Below, in pieces: positions 1-8,940 of a DNA stretch of 64,000 nucleotides (position 1 is the stretch's first letter; each line of letters starts with the position of its first letter). Origin of the DNA: Mycobacterium sp. SMC-8 (GTDB lineage: Bacteria > Actinomycetota > Actinomycetes > Mycobacteriales > Mycobacteriaceae); assembly GCF_025263565.1 (NCBI RefSeq), contig NZ_CP079865.1, positions 5,208,001 through 5,272,000 on the forward strand. Direction: 5' to 3'. A program made the translations under genes and the position numbers. The notes under the pieces are model-generated. The model saw only the letters and a list, made by a program, of their open reading frames with translations, was not told the origin of the DNA and ran no database searches.

Positions 1-153
1 GATCCACCAGGACGGCCAAGCACCGAACTCGGCGGTCGGGCCCGCGTCGGCCGGCCAACCGAAGATCTTGACGGTGCCGTGCAGTCCGAACAGGAAACCC
101 ACGACCGTACGGAAGACAAACAACCCGAGTCCGACGTCGACTTTGCGTGCCAT
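1..153 (-). CDS. DoxX family membrane protein (N-terminal fragment, runs off the window)
   Basis: The 51 codons read leftward from an ATG at 153 and run off the window edge. The visible part has a basic start (MARKVD), one hydrophobic segment (GLFVFRTVVGFLFGLHG) and the K-I-F-G-W stretch that often follows the first helix of DoxX-type proteins. DoxX proteins are small four-helix inner-membrane proteins; their biochemical role in mycobacteria is mostly tied to redox and oxidative stress. The neighbour at 222 is divergent, with only about 70 bp between the two starts. The assignment rests on one helix, so it is moderate. Confidence 0.6.
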   Translation of the reverse strand, partial: MARKVDVGLGLFVFRTVVGFLFGLHGTVKIFGWPADAGPTAEFGAWPSWWI

Positions 154-221
154 GCCGCCACGCTAAGGGATTTCGGCCGAGAGCAGAGGGCTACGTATTC
201 GCCGCGCGCTACCGTCATGTG

Positions 222-617
222 ATGCATGCATTCAGGCAGGCCGTCGAGTCCCGTGACGAGGCCGCCATCGAAGCCCTGTTGGCCGATGACGTCGTATTCA
301 CGAGTCCCGTGGCGTTCAAGCCGTACCCGGGCAAACCCATCACCGCGGCGATCCTCCGCGGCGTGATGCGGGTGTTCGAGGACTTTCGCTACGTCCGCGA
401 GATCACCAACGGCAACGGTCGCGATCACGCCTTGATCTTCGAGGCCACCGTCTCGGGCAAGCGGATCACCGGTTGCGACTTCCTGCACATCAACGACGAC
501 GGCCTGATCGACGACTTCATGGTGATGGTGCGGCCGCTGTCGGGCGCCACCGCACTCGCCGATGCGATGGGTGCACAGTTCGATCGCATTCAGCGCGAGG
601 CGATCGAGCGTAGCTGA
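222..617 (+). CDS. NTF2-like / SnoaL-like domain protein
   Basis: A 131-residue single-domain protein that opens with a helix (MHAFRQAVESRDEAAIEALLADDVVF) typical of the NTF2/SnoaL cone fold, then has the strand pattern of that fold (VVFTSPVAF, DHALIFEATV, GCDFLHIND-DGLIDDFMVMVRP). NTF2-like proteins bind small hydrophobic ligands or act as isomerases or cyclases; no catalytic residue set can be fixed here. The open frame extends back to 147, but that extension would overlap the divergent DoxX start, so I chose the ATG at 222; a GTG lies one codon earlier (219). No operon partner is visible. Confidence 0.7.
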   Translation: MHAFRQAVESRDEAAIEALLADDVVFTSPVAFKPYPGKPITAAILRGVMRVFEDFRYVREITNGNGRDHALIFEATVSGKRITGCDFLHINDDGLIDDFMVMVRPLSGATALADAMGAQFDRIQREAIERS

Positions 618-836
618 TTCGCAACGCCCCTTGGTGCGCTGTTGTCTTTGGCTTGCTGCACGCGAGATTGCGGTGAGGGTCGTGGTTCTGCGCAGATCGA
701 GAGCTGCGGCGTGGATGTCGGGTGATACCGAGGTCGGCGCTATACCAGTTTGGGCAACTGCGCTGTGCGGGAGCCGTTTTCGCGTCAGAGTTCTGGGTCG
801 GGCGGGCTTGTCGGTGGGTGGTGTCAGGATGGGGTT

Positions 837-2252
837 ATGCCCGCGAAGACCCCGGTTGGTACTGGTACCGACGGTGTGGTGCGTCAGTCGGATCGGCTGG
901 AGGCGCATTTTGAGGAGTTGGCGGAGTTGGCCGGCCAGCGCAACGCCATCGACGGGCGCATCGCTGAGATCACTGCCGAGATTGATCGGGCCGGGTTATG
1001 GGCGATCACGGGCGTGAAATCGATGGAGGGGTTGATCGCGTGGAAACTGGGGACGTCGTTTCGTAACGCGCAGACGCTGGTGGCGGTGGCACGCCGGATG
1101 GCCGAATTCCCACTCTGTACAGGGGATTTGCGGGCGGGTCGGCTGTCGTTGGATCAGGTCGGGGCGATCGCCGAGGGCGCGGGGAGGGGTTCGGATGCCC
1201 ATTATGCGCAGTTGGCCGCCAATGCCACGGTCAGTCAGTTGCGGACCGCGATCAGCGTCGAAGCCCGTCCCGAACCCGAACCCGAACCCGAACCTGCGCC
1301 CGAGCCTGAACCCGAGCCTGCGCCTGAGCCGGTGTGTGAGCCGGTGCCGCAGCCGTCGATTTCCAAAACCATCGACGGGGAGTTCGTGTGTTGGCGGATC
1401 AGGCTCCCGCTGCTGGAGTCGGCGAAGTTCGAAGCGGCCCTGAAGGCACACCACGACGGGTTGATCGCGCAGTGGAAACGCGACGACACCACCAACCCCG
1501 ACACAGACAACCCCGACACCGCCGCCCACAACGGCGACAGCGCCGGTGGGTACGGCGCGGGTGGATACGGCGTCGGCCACCGTGACGGGCATAGTGACGG
1601 CGACGGGCGGGGCCTGGGGCGTTCGCCGATCCCGACGGCCGGTCATGCATTCATGGAGTTGGTCCAGGCGGGCTGGGATGTCGAGGCCGCACGCCGCCCG
1701 CACGGTGCGCACACCACGGTGGTGGTCCATGTCGATGTCAAAGACCAGATCGCCGCCCTGCATCTGGGGCCGCTGCTTTCGGCCGAACAGCGCCGCTACC
1801 TGAGCTGTGATGCCACCTGCGAGGTGTGGTTCGAACGCGACGGAATCCCCCTCGGGGCCGGGCGCACCACCCGCACCATCAGCCGCCGGCTACGTCGGGC
1901 GCTGGAATACCGGCACCGCAGCTGCGCGGTGCCCGGCTGCGGGGCCACCCGCGGGCTGCATGCCCACCACATCGAGCACTGGGAAGACGGCGGACTGACC
2001 GAGCTGGACAACCTGGTGCTGGTCTGCCCCCACCATCACCGGCTGCACCACCGCGGAGTCATCACCATCACCGGCCCCGCCGAGCGGCTCCGGGTCACCG
2101 ACAGCACCGGCCGAGACCTCAAACCCGGATCCCTGGCCCGCCCACCCACCCAACCCCCACCAGCGGTGACGCCCTACCGCGGCCCCACCGGCGAACGCAT
2201 CAGCTGGCGCTGGTACCCCGCCTACCAACCCCCACCACCGACCACCAACTGA
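837..2252 (+). CDS. DUF222 / HNH endonuclease-domain protein (13E12-like)
   Basis: A 471-residue member of the actinobacterial DUF222-HNH family, which includes the REP13E12 proteins of M. tuberculosis. The N-terminal DUF222 part covers about residues 1-310. The HNH nuclease module is near residues 355-405 (CAVPGCGATRG, then HAHHIEHWEDGG, LDNLVLVCPHHH), with the paired cysteines, histidines and asparagine of an HNH zinc finger. DUF222 is interrupted by a Pro-Glu repeat linker (about residues 145-172) and a Gly-Tyr/Gly-Asp stretch (about 235-260). The start at 837 has an imperfect -10 (CAGGAT, 825-830) six bases upstream and no clear ribosome site. Function is unproven; these genes are often multicopy and mobile. 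An unlike family member sits at 34148. Confidence 0.85.
   Translation: MPAKTPVGTGTDGVVRQSDRLEAHFEELAELAGQRNAIDGRIAEITAEIDRAGLWAITGVKSMEGLIAWKLGTSFRNAQTLVAVARRMAEFPLCTGDLRAGRLSLDQVGAIAEGAGRGSDAHYAQLAANATVSQLRTAISVEARPEPEPEPEPAPEPEPEPAPEPVCEPVPQPSISKTIDGEFVCWRIRLPLLESAKFEAALKAHHDGLIAQWKRDDTTNPDTDNPDTAAHNGDSAGGYGAGGYGVGHRDGHSDGDGRGLGRSPIPTAGHAFMELVQAGWDVEAARRPHGAHTTVVVHVDVKDQIAALHLGPLLSAEQRRYLSCDATCEVWFERDGIPLGAGRTTRTISRRLRRALEYRHRSCAVPGCGATRGLHAHHIEHWEDGGLTELDNLVLVCPHHHRLHHRGVITITGPAERLRVTDSTGRDLKPGSLARPPTQPPPAVTPYRGPTGERISWRWYPAYQPPPPTTN
1268..1352 (+). repeat. Hexamer-like repeat encoding a Pro-Glu linker
   Basis: Inside the HNH gene the coding strand runs through repeated CCCGAA / GCCTGA / GCGCCC hexamers that encode alternating Pro-Glu and Pro-Ala pairs before ending in PVCEPVPQP. 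The repeat is in frame, so length changes would only alter the linker. Confidence 0.75.
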
Positions 2253-2358
2253 CCTGGCGGCCACCGCATCCAAGTCAGGACCGACCCGACAACCCACCAA
2301 CTGTCGCGATGACGGCCCGGCGGACCCGAAGGGTCTGTGCCGAAAGAAATCGCTGACC

Positions 2359-3183
2359 TCAGGACTGGATGAACGCCAGCAGGTCGGCGTTGATCACGTC
2401 GGCATGGGTGGTCGGCATGCCGTGCGGAAATCCGTTGTAGGTCTTCAGCGTTCCGTTGGGAAGCAGATCGGCGGACAGCGGCCCGGACGCCTCATACGGG
2501 ACCACCTGATCGTCGTCGCCGTGCATCACCAGCACCGGCAGCTGGATTTTCTTGAGGTCCTCGGTGAAGTCGGTCTGGGAGAACGCCACCACGCCGTCGA
2601 AGTGGGCCTTCGCCCCGCCCATCATCCCCTGTCGCCACCAGTTCGCGATGACGCCCTCGACGGGTTCGACCCCGTCGCGGTTGTACCCGTAGAACGGGCC
2701 CTCGGGGACTGCACGGTAGAAAGCCGACCGGTTCGTCGCGACTTGGTGCTGGAAGTCATCGAACACCGACTTCGGCAGCCCACCCGGATTGCTCTCGGTC
2801 TGCACCATCAACGGCGGAACGGCCGCGATCAGCACCGCCTTGGCCGCGCGACTCTCCCCGTGGCGAGCCAGAAAGCGCACCACTTCGCCGCCGCCGGTGG
2901 AGTGTCCGACGTGCACTGCGTCCTGGAGGTCGAGGTGCTCGACGACCGTGGCCAGGTCGTCGGCGTAGTGATCCATGTCGTGGCCGTCGGCAACCTGGGC
3001 GGAACGACCGTGGCCGCGGCGGTCATGCGCGATCACCCGGAACCCTCTCTCGAGGAAGAACATCAGCTGGGCATCCCAGTCGTCGGACGACAGCGGCCAA
3101 CCGTGACTGAAGACGATCGGCTGCCCCGAACCCCAGTCCTTGTAGAAGATCTCGACGCCATCGCGGGTGGTGATCGTCGGCAT
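2359..3183 (-). CDS. Alpha/beta hydrolase, non-heme chloroperoxidase / arylesterase type
   Basis: A 274-residue alpha/beta hydrolase that fills the usual length of the cofactor-free haloperoxidase/esterase group. Visible landmarks: the oxyanion-hole region SHGWP (26-30), the DRRGHGRS block (54-61), the nucleophile elbow GHSTGG with Ser95, the acid-residue region [11 protein letters not shown], and the histidine near the end ([11 protein letters not shown]). Such enzymes hydrolyse esters and, with acetic acid and peroxide, can form peracids. I chose the ATG at 3183 because homologs start with a short MPTITTRDG strand; the open frame further upstream is not protein-like. It is convergent with the HNH gene and divergent from the small secreted protein at 3262. 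Confidence 0.88.
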   Translation of the reverse strand: MPTITTRDGVEIFYKDWGSGQPIVFSHGWPLSSDDWDAQLMFFLERGFRVIAHDRRGHGRSAQVADGHDMDHYADDLATVVEHLDLQDAVHVGHSTGGGEVVRFLARHGESRAAKAVLIAAVPPLMVQTESNPGGLPKSVFDDFQHQVATNRSAFYRAVPEGPFYGYNRDGVEPVEGVIANWWRQGMMGGAKAHFDGVVAFSQTDFTEDLKKIQLPVLVMHGDDDQVVPYEASGPLSADLLPNGTLKTYNGFPHGMPTTHADVINADLLAFIQS

Positions 3184-3248
3184 GCGCAGGCTGCTTTCTC
3201 TCGGATCCGGCGGGTCGAAGCTACACCCAAAATCCATGGTTCGCGCGG

Positions 3249-3254
3249 TACGAT
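3249..3254 (+). promoter_or_regulatory. -10 hexamer (TACGAT) for a leaderless start at 3262
   Basis: TACGAT fits the mycobacterial TANNNT -10 pattern and ends seven bases before the GTG at 3262, placing the transcript start on or next to the start codon. No Shine-Dalgarno is present. Confidence 0.45.
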
Positions 3255-3261
3255 CCCACAC

Positions 3262-3570
3262 GTGTGGACCGCGCGAGTGATGGCGTCGACCGGATTGGTG
3301 CTGGCGACACTGGGCCTTGCTGCGTTGGCCGAACCGGCGCAGGCCGGTGCGGACGTCTGCGGGTCGGTCGGCGGACGTCACGTGTCGGTGAATGCGTGCG
3401 GCAGCGTCGCCGACGCGATCGCTCCCTGGGTGCCGCCGCCGGCCGCATACGCACCGCTGCCCGAGGACTACCAGGCAGCGCCGCCGCCCCCGCCGCCTCC
3501 CCCACCACCTCCGAACGTGTCGGTGTGCGCAAACGTCGGACGGCGGATCTCCGTGAGCGGTTGCATCTAG
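3262..3570 (+). CDS. Small secreted Cys/Pro-rich protein, unknown function
   Basis: A 102-residue protein with a clear Sec signal peptide (basic WTAR, then a hydrophobic run, then an A-Q-A cleavage site near residue 28). The mature chain contains two similar cysteine motifs, [16 protein letters not shown] near the start and [14 protein letters not shown] at the end, joined by a run of eleven prolines. The paired cysteines suggest two small disulfide loops separated by a rigid linker. I do not recognise a named family. The GTG at 3262 is preferred over the ATG at 3280 because it gives a better signal peptide and lies at leaderless spacing from a TACGAT hexamer. Confidence 0.65.
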   Translation: MWTARVMASTGLVLATLGLAALAEPAQAGADVCGSVGGRHVSVNACGSVADAIAPWVPPPAAYAPLPEDYQAAPPPPPPPPPPPNVSVCANVGRRISVSGCI

Positions 3571-3571
3571 C

Positions 3572-3577
3572 TAACCT
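3572..3577 (+). promoter_or_regulatory. -10 hexamer (TAACCT) for a leaderless start at 3584
   Basis: TAACCT is followed by six bases and then the GTG start of the siderophore-interacting protein, the exact geometry expected when the start codon is the first transcribed base. No Shine-Dalgarno is visible. Confidence 0.5.
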
Positions 3578-3583
3578 GCCTGG

Positions 3584-4402
3584 GTGCCGTTCTCGCATGC
3601 TTCCGTCGTCGAGACCCTGCGGTTGACCGATCGCATGCAACGCATCGTGTTGCATGTCGATGATCCGGCCACCCTGGACATCGAGCCGGCCGGTGACTCT
3701 GCTGTCGGCGTCTACTTCCCCAGCGATGGCAGCGCTGGTTCCGTTTCCGTGGGTCGTCACTACTCGCTGCGGCACCACGACGGGCCGATCATCACCGTGG
3801 ACGTCACGGTGCACACGGGCGGTCCGGGCACCCGGTGGGCGTTGACCGCGGAACCCGGAGACCGTGTCGGACTCGACCACGCCCGGTCGTGGTACCGCCC
3901 CGCCGCGGACACGGCGTGGCAGCTGCTGGTCGCCGACCTGGCGGGTTTGCCCGCGGCTGCCCGGATCGTGGACGAACTCGCCGAGGACGCCGAGGCCGTC
4001 CTGGTCGTCGAGGTCGCCGACCCCGGCGATCTCGGGTACTTGCCGGAACATCCCCTCGTCACCGTGATACCACTTGTAGGATCCGGAAACGGCTGTGCTC
4101 CAAGCGCGCTCGCGCGAACTGTGGAAGCGCTCCGCCTGCCCGAGGGCCGCGGCTACTGCTGGTTCGCCGGCGAGGCCGCAGAATCTCGGGCTGCGCGCCG
4201 GCACCTTCGTGGACTGGGGTGGACCATTGACCAATACGACGTCTCCGGCTACTGGCGCTTCGATTCCGAGGCCTGGGACCAGCGGTTCGCCGAGCTCCAG
4301 GACGATGTCGTCGCGGTCTATCAGCGGGCGCTGGCCGACGGCAAAAGCGACAAGGTAGCGCTCGAGGAGTTCGATGAGGCCTGCGCACGGGTCGGCCTGT
4401 AG
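3584..4402 (+). CDS. Siderophore-interacting FAD-binding protein (ViuB/SIP family)
   Basis: A 272-residue flavoprotein of the siderophore-interacting family, which reduces ferric siderophores in the cytoplasm to release iron. The N-terminal FAD barrel includes the RHYSLRHH motif (about residues 58-65), in the position of the family's R-x-Y-T/S flavin-binding signature, followed by the strand IITVDVTVH and a phosphate-binding segment. The C-terminal NAD(P)H domain contains the GRGYCWFAGEA block and a helical end (VALEEFDEAC). The length and order are typical of SIP proteins. The start is a GTG with a leaderless-type -10 upstream. No siderophore transport genes are next to it. Confidence 0.87.
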   Translation: MPFSHASVVETLRLTDRMQRIVLHVDDPATLDIEPAGDSAVGVYFPSDGSAGSVSVGRHYSLRHHDGPIITVDVTVHTGGPGTRWALTAEPGDRVGLDHARSWYRPAADTAWQLLVADLAGLPAAARIVDELAEDAEAVLVVEVADPGDLGYLPEHPLVTVIPLVGSGNGCAPSALARTVEALRLPEGRGYCWFAGEAAESRAARRHLRGLGWTIDQYDVSGYWRFDSEAWDQRFAELQDDVVAVYQRALADGKSDKVALEEFDEACARVGL

Positions 4403-4463
4403 AGGATCGAGCCCGGCAGCTTCGAGCAGCCCGCAGTATCGAGAACCCCGCCGGGTCGGGCAC

Positions 4464-5297
4464 CTACTCGTAATTGATGTCGCCCGGATTGAAACTTCTT
4501 GTGGAGAAGTCGATCTGGGCCGCCGGATTGGCGATGGCGGTGGTCAGTCCGGCGCCGAACGCACCCTGGCTGTCGAACAGTGTCGCCGTGCCGACCGCGA
4601 CGCCTGCTGCGGCGTGGTGGGAGTCGGCCTGGATGCCGATCCAGTCGTCGACGGGCAATCGGGACAACGCCACCGTCAGATCGCCGTTGATGTAACCGAC
4701 CCCGGCGGTACCCAGATTCGTCACCAGGCTCGTCGCCTCGGCCACCATCGCCGCCCGCACGAAAGGCGAGTTCTCCTCACCGGCCACCGTTCGGATCCCA
4801 TCGTTGAAAAACCTTTTCCGCGAGGGATTTTGGTGCGCAGCCGGCGAGCGGGTCCACCCGACATCGTCACTGCCGACGAAAGGCTGGATGGCCCCGTCGG
4901 GTACGGGGAACTCCGGCCCGGTCGACGGCGGATGCCACAGCGCCCCCGGTGGCGGCTCGGACGGCCGATACTGGATCAGCGTGGCCCTGGCGACCACGTT
5001 CCCGTTCTGCGCGACGTCGCATTCGGCGCTGCGGACTCGGCGACCATCGCGCACCACCCGGATGTCGAGGGTGGTCAACGCGTTGCGGGCGGCGCGGAAC
5101 AGATCAACGGTCAGCCGGGTCGGGTGGAATTCGTCGGATCCGCACTCCTTTTCGAGACCGCGTGCGACCAGCCCGACGACAGCGGGACCGTTGAGATGGT
5201 CTTCTCCCCAGTGGCTCTGTGCGTACCGCGTCGGGGTGAACCCTCCGTCGACCGCCTGGAAATGCGCCGCGTCCGCGGCTTCGGTTGTCTGCTCCAC
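4464..5297 (-). CDS. TesB-like acyl-CoA thioesterase family protein
   Basis: A 277-residue protein with the two-hotdog layout of TesB-like thioesterases: the first hotdog carries TRYAQSHWGEDHLNGPAVVGL and the substrate-shaping strand LTVDLFRAARN, the second carries the D-W-I-G-I-Q-A-D segment and the strand VAVGTATLFDSQGAFG near the end. These enzymes hydrolyse acyl-CoA thioesters; the chain-length preference cannot be read here. I chose the GTG at 5297 (VEQTTEAAD) because upstream residues look unstructured. It is convergent with the siderophore-interacting gene and 69 bp downstream of tspO on the same strand. Confidence 0.75.
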   Translation of the reverse strand: MEQTTEAADAAHFQAVDGGFTPTRYAQSHWGEDHLNGPAVVGLVARGLEKECGSDEFHPTRLTVDLFRAARNALTTLDIRVVRDGRRVRSAECDVAQNGNVVARATLIQYRPSEPPPGALWHPPSTGPEFPVPDGAIQPFVGSDDVGWTRSPAAHQNPSRKRFFNDGIRTVAGEENSPFVRAAMVAEATSLVTNLGTAGVGYINGDLTVALSRLPVDDWIGIQADSHHAAAGVAVGTATLFDSQGAFGAGLTTAIANPAAQIDFSTRSFNPGDINYE

Positions 5298-5366
5298 GCT
5301 TTCAGTAGAACCCGCGGCCGACCAGCGGTCGGCACCGGGGCGCACCAACGCGTCCCCTCGGCGGCT

Positions 5367-5849
5367 TCAGCGGTTCAGCTGCCAGATGCGGGTGGACAGC
5401 ACCGTCGCGAACGCGCACCACAGCGGGTAGGGCGCCAGCGCCACTCCCGCCTTCGAGTTCACCGCTGCGGCCCGACGGGCCAGATCGGCGCTGCTGACAG
5501 TCAGCGCGCCGGCCACCGCCGCCGCGGGACCGAGCATGCGCCGGTTGAAGAAAATCCAGCTCCAGCCGGCGTTGAGCACCAGGTTGACGGCCAACGCGCG
5601 CTGATAGGCGCGCGCCCGATCGGTCTCGCCGCGGTCATCGAGCGTGTCGATCGTCGACGCCGACACCGCCGCGATGTCGCTGTAGAGCAGGTTCCAGACG
5701 ATCGGGAACGCCGCCCCGGGCGGCTGGAAATCGGGCTTGCGCAGCCGCCGGTACCAGCGGGACTCGACGGCGGGGCGGGTCGCCAGCCCACCGACGGCGG
5801 CAGCGGCGAATGCCGCGCCCGCGGTCTTGGCGAGGGTCAACGGGCGCAT
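5367..5849 (-). CDS. tspO: TspO/MBR family tryptophan-rich sensory membrane protein
   Basis: A 160-residue five-helix membrane protein with the TspO/peripheral benzodiazepine receptor signature: W-Y-R-R-L-R-K-P-x-F-Q-P-P, F-P-I-V-W-N-L-L-Y, N-L-V-L-N-A-G-W-S-W-I-F-F and P-Y-P-L-W-C-A-F-A. TspO binds porphyrins and cholesterol-like ligands and is linked to tetrapyrrole handling and stress. Length is normal. It is tandem with the thioesterase gene downstream and 49 bp after the NCS1 permease gene on the same strand, so these may be cotranscribed, though their functions show no obvious link. Confidence 0.92.
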   Translation of the reverse strand: MRPLTLAKTAGAAFAAAAVGGLATRPAVESRWYRRLRKPDFQPPGAAFPIVWNLLYSDIAAVSASTIDTLDDRGETDRARAYQRALAVNLVLNAGWSWIFFNRRMLGPAAAVAGALTVSSADLARRAAAVNSKAGVALAPYPLWCAFATVLSTRIWQLNR

Positions 5850-5898
5850 CGGGGTCCTTTCGGATTTGCGCGACGCAACGGCGCGGCGCGCACCACGG

Positions 5899-7311
5899 TC
5901 AGTACCCCGACGACGGCGCCCCGAACCGCGACCGGCTGCGCACCGCGCGGTAGCCGCCGTACAGCACCGCGGCCACCGCGAGGTTCACGAAATAGGCGAT
6001 GTCGGCGCCATGCCAGGCCATCGCGACCGGCCCGTGGATCAGCGAGGTGTTCATGAACGGGATGGCCGCAGCATAAGAGACCACGAACACGACCAGCGCA
6101 GCTACGGCATCCGCACGGTCCGTGGTCTCGGTGGCCGGGTCGATGGTGCGGCGGCCCTTCGCCCGGTATCGCCAGTCGACCACGACCACGGCCACGAACG
6201 CCGGGATCCAGTAACTGACCAGCAGGAGCACATCGGTGAACCGGGTGGCGGTGTCGGCGCTGTGCAGCCAGAGGATGAGCGCGAACGCCAGCACCGTGAC
6301 GATCACCGCCGACACCGGCCGGCGCACGCGGACGCCGAGCGTCTGCAGCGCCAGCGAGCCGCTGTAGTCGTTCATCACGCCCGATCCGATGGAGGCCACC
6401 GCGATCACCAGCAAGGCCAGACCGCCGAGCAATCCCCCGCCCATCACCGACCGCACCCCTTCGGCGGTGTGCTCACTGACGACGCCGGCGGCGGCGATCC
6501 CGACACCTTGGACGAACACATACCCGAGCCCGAGACCAGCGGTGGTGAACCCGAACACCCGGGCCGGTGACACCTCGCTGGGCAGGTACCGGCTGAAGTC
6601 CGCGGCGTAGGTCGCCCACGAGATGGCCAGGCTGAACGCGATCGTCACCTCAAGCACGAAGGCGCCCACCAGGTCGGGCCCGGCGACCTCGGCAGGCACC
6701 ACGACCTCATGGCCACCGACGAGTTTGACCGTGAACACCACGAACGTGACGAACAGAACCACCGTCAGTACCGCCTGCACCCGGTGGATGAGCTCGTATC
6801 CGAAGACACCGACCACGCCCTGCACCCCGAGCACGATCGCCACCGCGGCCCAGAACGGGATGCCGAGCAGCGCCGCGAGCGCCTCACCGCCGAACAGGCC
6901 GACCAGCGCGTCCCAGGCGATCGACGAGATCCACTGCAGCGCGGCAGGCACCACGACGGTGCCGCCGAAGGCCATTCGCGCGTTCGGCAGCTGACCGGTT
7001 CCGGTGCGCGGGCCCCATGTCGACAGGTAGCCGACCACCAGCGAGCCGAGCAGGGTGCCGATCACCATCGCCAGCAGGCCCAGCCAGAAGCCGAGTCCGA
7101 GCACGATCGCCAACGTGCCGGTGAAGACACCGGTCATGTTGACCTGCGGGGCGAACCAGACGGTGAACAGCCGGCCGGCGCTTCCATAACGATGGCCGGT
7201 GGGAATCGGTGCGATGCCGTGCGTCTCGACCGACAGGTCTCCCGCCCCGGAGGGCCGGTGCCCGCTGAACACGTCCTCGACCGACGGATCCGATGAGGTC
7301 CCCTGCGACAT
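5899..7311 (-). CDS. NCS1 family cytosine/purine/hydantoin-type permease
   Basis: A 470-residue polytopic protein with about twelve hydrophobic segments. The N-terminus has HGIAPIPTGHRYGSA and W-F-A-P-Q-V-N-M before the first helix, then GTLLGSL and GPRTGTGQL, characteristic of NCS1 (CodB/Fur) nucleobase:cation symporters. The SWATYAADFSRYLP segment is also typical. Substrates in the family are cytosine, purines, allantoin and hydantoins; the substrate here cannot be assigned. It is divergent from the MFS gene, with 113 bp between starts. Confidence 0.87.
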   Translation of the reverse strand: MSQGTSSDPSVEDVFSGHRPSGAGDLSVETHGIAPIPTGHRYGSAGRLFTVWFAPQVNMTGVFTGTLAIVLGLGFWLGLLAMVIGTLLGSLVVGYLSTWGPRTGTGQLPNARMAFGGTVVVPAALQWISSIAWDALVGLFGGEALAALLGIPFWAAVAIVLGVQGVVGVFGYELIHRVQAVLTVVLFVTFVVFTVKLVGGHEVVVPAEVAGPDLVGAFVLEVTIAFSLAISWATYAADFSRYLPSEVSPARVFGFTTAGLGLGYVFVQGVGIAAAGVVSEHTAEGVRSVMGGGLLGGLALLVIAVASIGSGVMNDYSGSLALQTLGVRVRRPVSAVIVTVLAFALILWLHSADTATRFTDVLLLVSYWIPAFVAVVVVDWRYRAKGRRTIDPATETTDRADAVAALVVFVVSYAAAIPFMNTSLIHGPVAMAWHGADIAYFVNLAVAAVLYGGYRAVRSRSRFGAPSSGY

Positions 7312-7424
7312 GGCCTCATTCGACCACGCCCGGTCCGGGTCGACCAGAGCGCCCGAGTGTTTGAGCGGTCAGGCTGTTGGCCATAATCGGAGAACTGAAG
7401 ATCAGCTAACGAACGGAGGCCACC

Positions 7425-8894
7425 GTGACGCAGGCGGGCACCGGAACTTCCGGCGCTGCGCTCGCCACCCCGGTCCGGCGGCCCCGGCTGCTGGTCGTCG
7501 GGCTCAGCGTCGTGGTGCTCACCGTCGCGGTGCTGCAGACCGCGGTGGTGCCGGTGCTCGGCGTCATCGCTGACCAACTCGATGTGTCGTTGGTCGCGGT
7601 CAGCTGGGCCGTCACCGCCAACCTGCTCGCCGCCGCGGCTGCCACCCCGCTGATCGGGCGGCTGGCCGACCTGTACCGGAAGAAGCGGGTGCTGCTCGCG
7701 GTGCTCGGGGTCGTGCTCGCCGGTTCGGTGCTGGCCGCGGCGACCTCGTCGCTGGCGCTGCTGGTGCTCGCCCGCGTGCTGCAGGCCGCGTCGTTCGCGC
7801 TCTACCCGATCTGCATCGCGATCCTGCGGGAGGAGTTGCACCCCGACCGGATGGTCTCGGCGATGGCGGTGCTGTCGGGGACGTTGGGCTTCGGTGGCGG
7901 CACCGGCTTGGTGGTGGTCGGCCTGCTGATGAGCGGCGACGCCGGATACCACCGGGTGTTCTGGTTGACCACGGCGTTTTCAGTGCTCGTCATCGTCATC
8001 GTCGTCACCCTCGTCCCCGACCGTCGACGCACCATGACAGGTTCGGTCGACTGGCTCGGGGCGGTGGGGTTGGCGCTGGGGTTGTCCTCGCTGCTGCTGG
8101 CCATCACCCAGGCCAACTCGTGGGGCTGGGGGTCGCCGCGCACGATCGGCGCCGGAGGCGGAGGCGCCGCGGTGCTGGTGGCGTGGTGGTTCTGGGAGCG
8201 CCGCGCGGCACGTCCGCTGGTGTCGACGCGGATGCTCGCCCAGCGGTCGATGCTGTTCACCAACCTCGCGACGATCTTCGTCGGTATGGGGCTGTACTTC
8301 GCATTCCTGGGTTTGACACAGTTCGTGCAGATCGATCGGGACGCCGCCGGATACGGTTTCAGCGCCGACGTCCTCGAAGCCAGCGTGGTGTACCTGCTGC
8401 CCGGGGCGGTGACGGGGTTCGTCGTCGCGCTGGTCAGCGGGCGGTTCATCGACCGGTTCGGCGCCCGGCCGGTGCTGATCGTCGCCGCGCTGGCCGGTAT
8501 CGCGGGTTTCCTGTTCATCGCGTTCGCACACAACTCGCCGTGGCAGGTCATCACCGCGAACGTGCTGGCCAACGCCTACATCAGCCTGGGTTACGGCGCG
8601 CTGCCCGCGCTGGTGGTCGGGTCCAGCCACGCCGGCGAGACCGGCGTGGCCACCAGCATGAACGCGATCGCGCGCACGGTCGGCAGCTCGATGGCCGCCG
8701 CCCTCGTCGCGGTGCTCCTCGCCCGGACCACCGTGGCGGGCGTACCGCAGGAAAGCAGTTTCACGCTGATCTTCTGTGGCGGCGCGGTGACGGCACTGCT
8801 GGCCATGGTGCTGATCGCGCTGTCACACCCGCGGACCGTGGAATCCGGCGAGGAACGCTTCGAAACGCGTGCGATGAACCACGAATGGGGTTGA
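7425..8894 (+). CDS. MFS drug-efflux-type transporter (DHA2-like)
   Basis: A 489-residue major facilitator protein with 12-14 hydrophobic segments. The conserved loop 2-3 motif appears as G-R-L-A-D-L-Y-R-K-K-R (about residues 79-89), and the helix-5 region has G-G-G-T-G-L, similar to the antiporter motif of proton-coupled exporters. The layout resembles DHA2-type multidrug exporters. The GTG at 7425 is preceded by a good ribosome site (ACGGAGG, about 5 nt spacing). It is divergent from the NCS1 permease, and no regulator gene is adjacent. Confidence 0.88.
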   Translation: MTQAGTGTSGAALATPVRRPRLLVVGLSVVVLTVAVLQTAVVPVLGVIADQLDVSLVAVSWAVTANLLAAAAATPLIGRLADLYRKKRVLLAVLGVVLAGSVLAAATSSLALLVLARVLQAASFALYPICIAILREELHPDRMVSAMAVLSGTLGFGGGTGLVVVGLLMSGDAGYHRVFWLTTAFSVLVIVIVVTLVPDRRRTMTGSVDWLGAVGLALGLSSLLLAITQANSWGWGSPRTIGAGGGGAAVLVAWWFWERRAARPLVSTRMLAQRSMLFTNLATIFVGMGLYFAFLGLTQFVQIDRDAAGYGFSADVLEASVVYLLPGAVTGFVVALVSGRFIDRFGARPVLIVAALAGIAGFLFIAFAHNSPWQVITANVLANAYISLGYGALPALVVGSSHAGETGVATSMNAIARTVGSSMAAALVAVLLARTTVAGVPQESSFTLIFCGGAVTALLAMVLIALSHPRTVESGEERFETRAMNHEWG

Positions 8895-8940
8895 TCGCCG
8901 ACTCGAGGCACGAGCGCGGTGACAAGGTTGCGGGCGAGCG

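Noticed and set aside
618..836. Possible small gene between the NTF2-like and HNH genes
   Set aside because: Open frames here have no start context and no protein-like composition; I see only spacer.
1261..1352. Hexamer repeat as a CRISPR or mobile-element signature
   Set aside because: It is in frame inside the HNH gene, encodes a Pro-Glu linker and has no spacers.
4374..6056. 560-residue plus-strand open frame
   Set aside because: Antisense to the thioesterase and tspO genes, both of which have clear family motifs on the minus strand.
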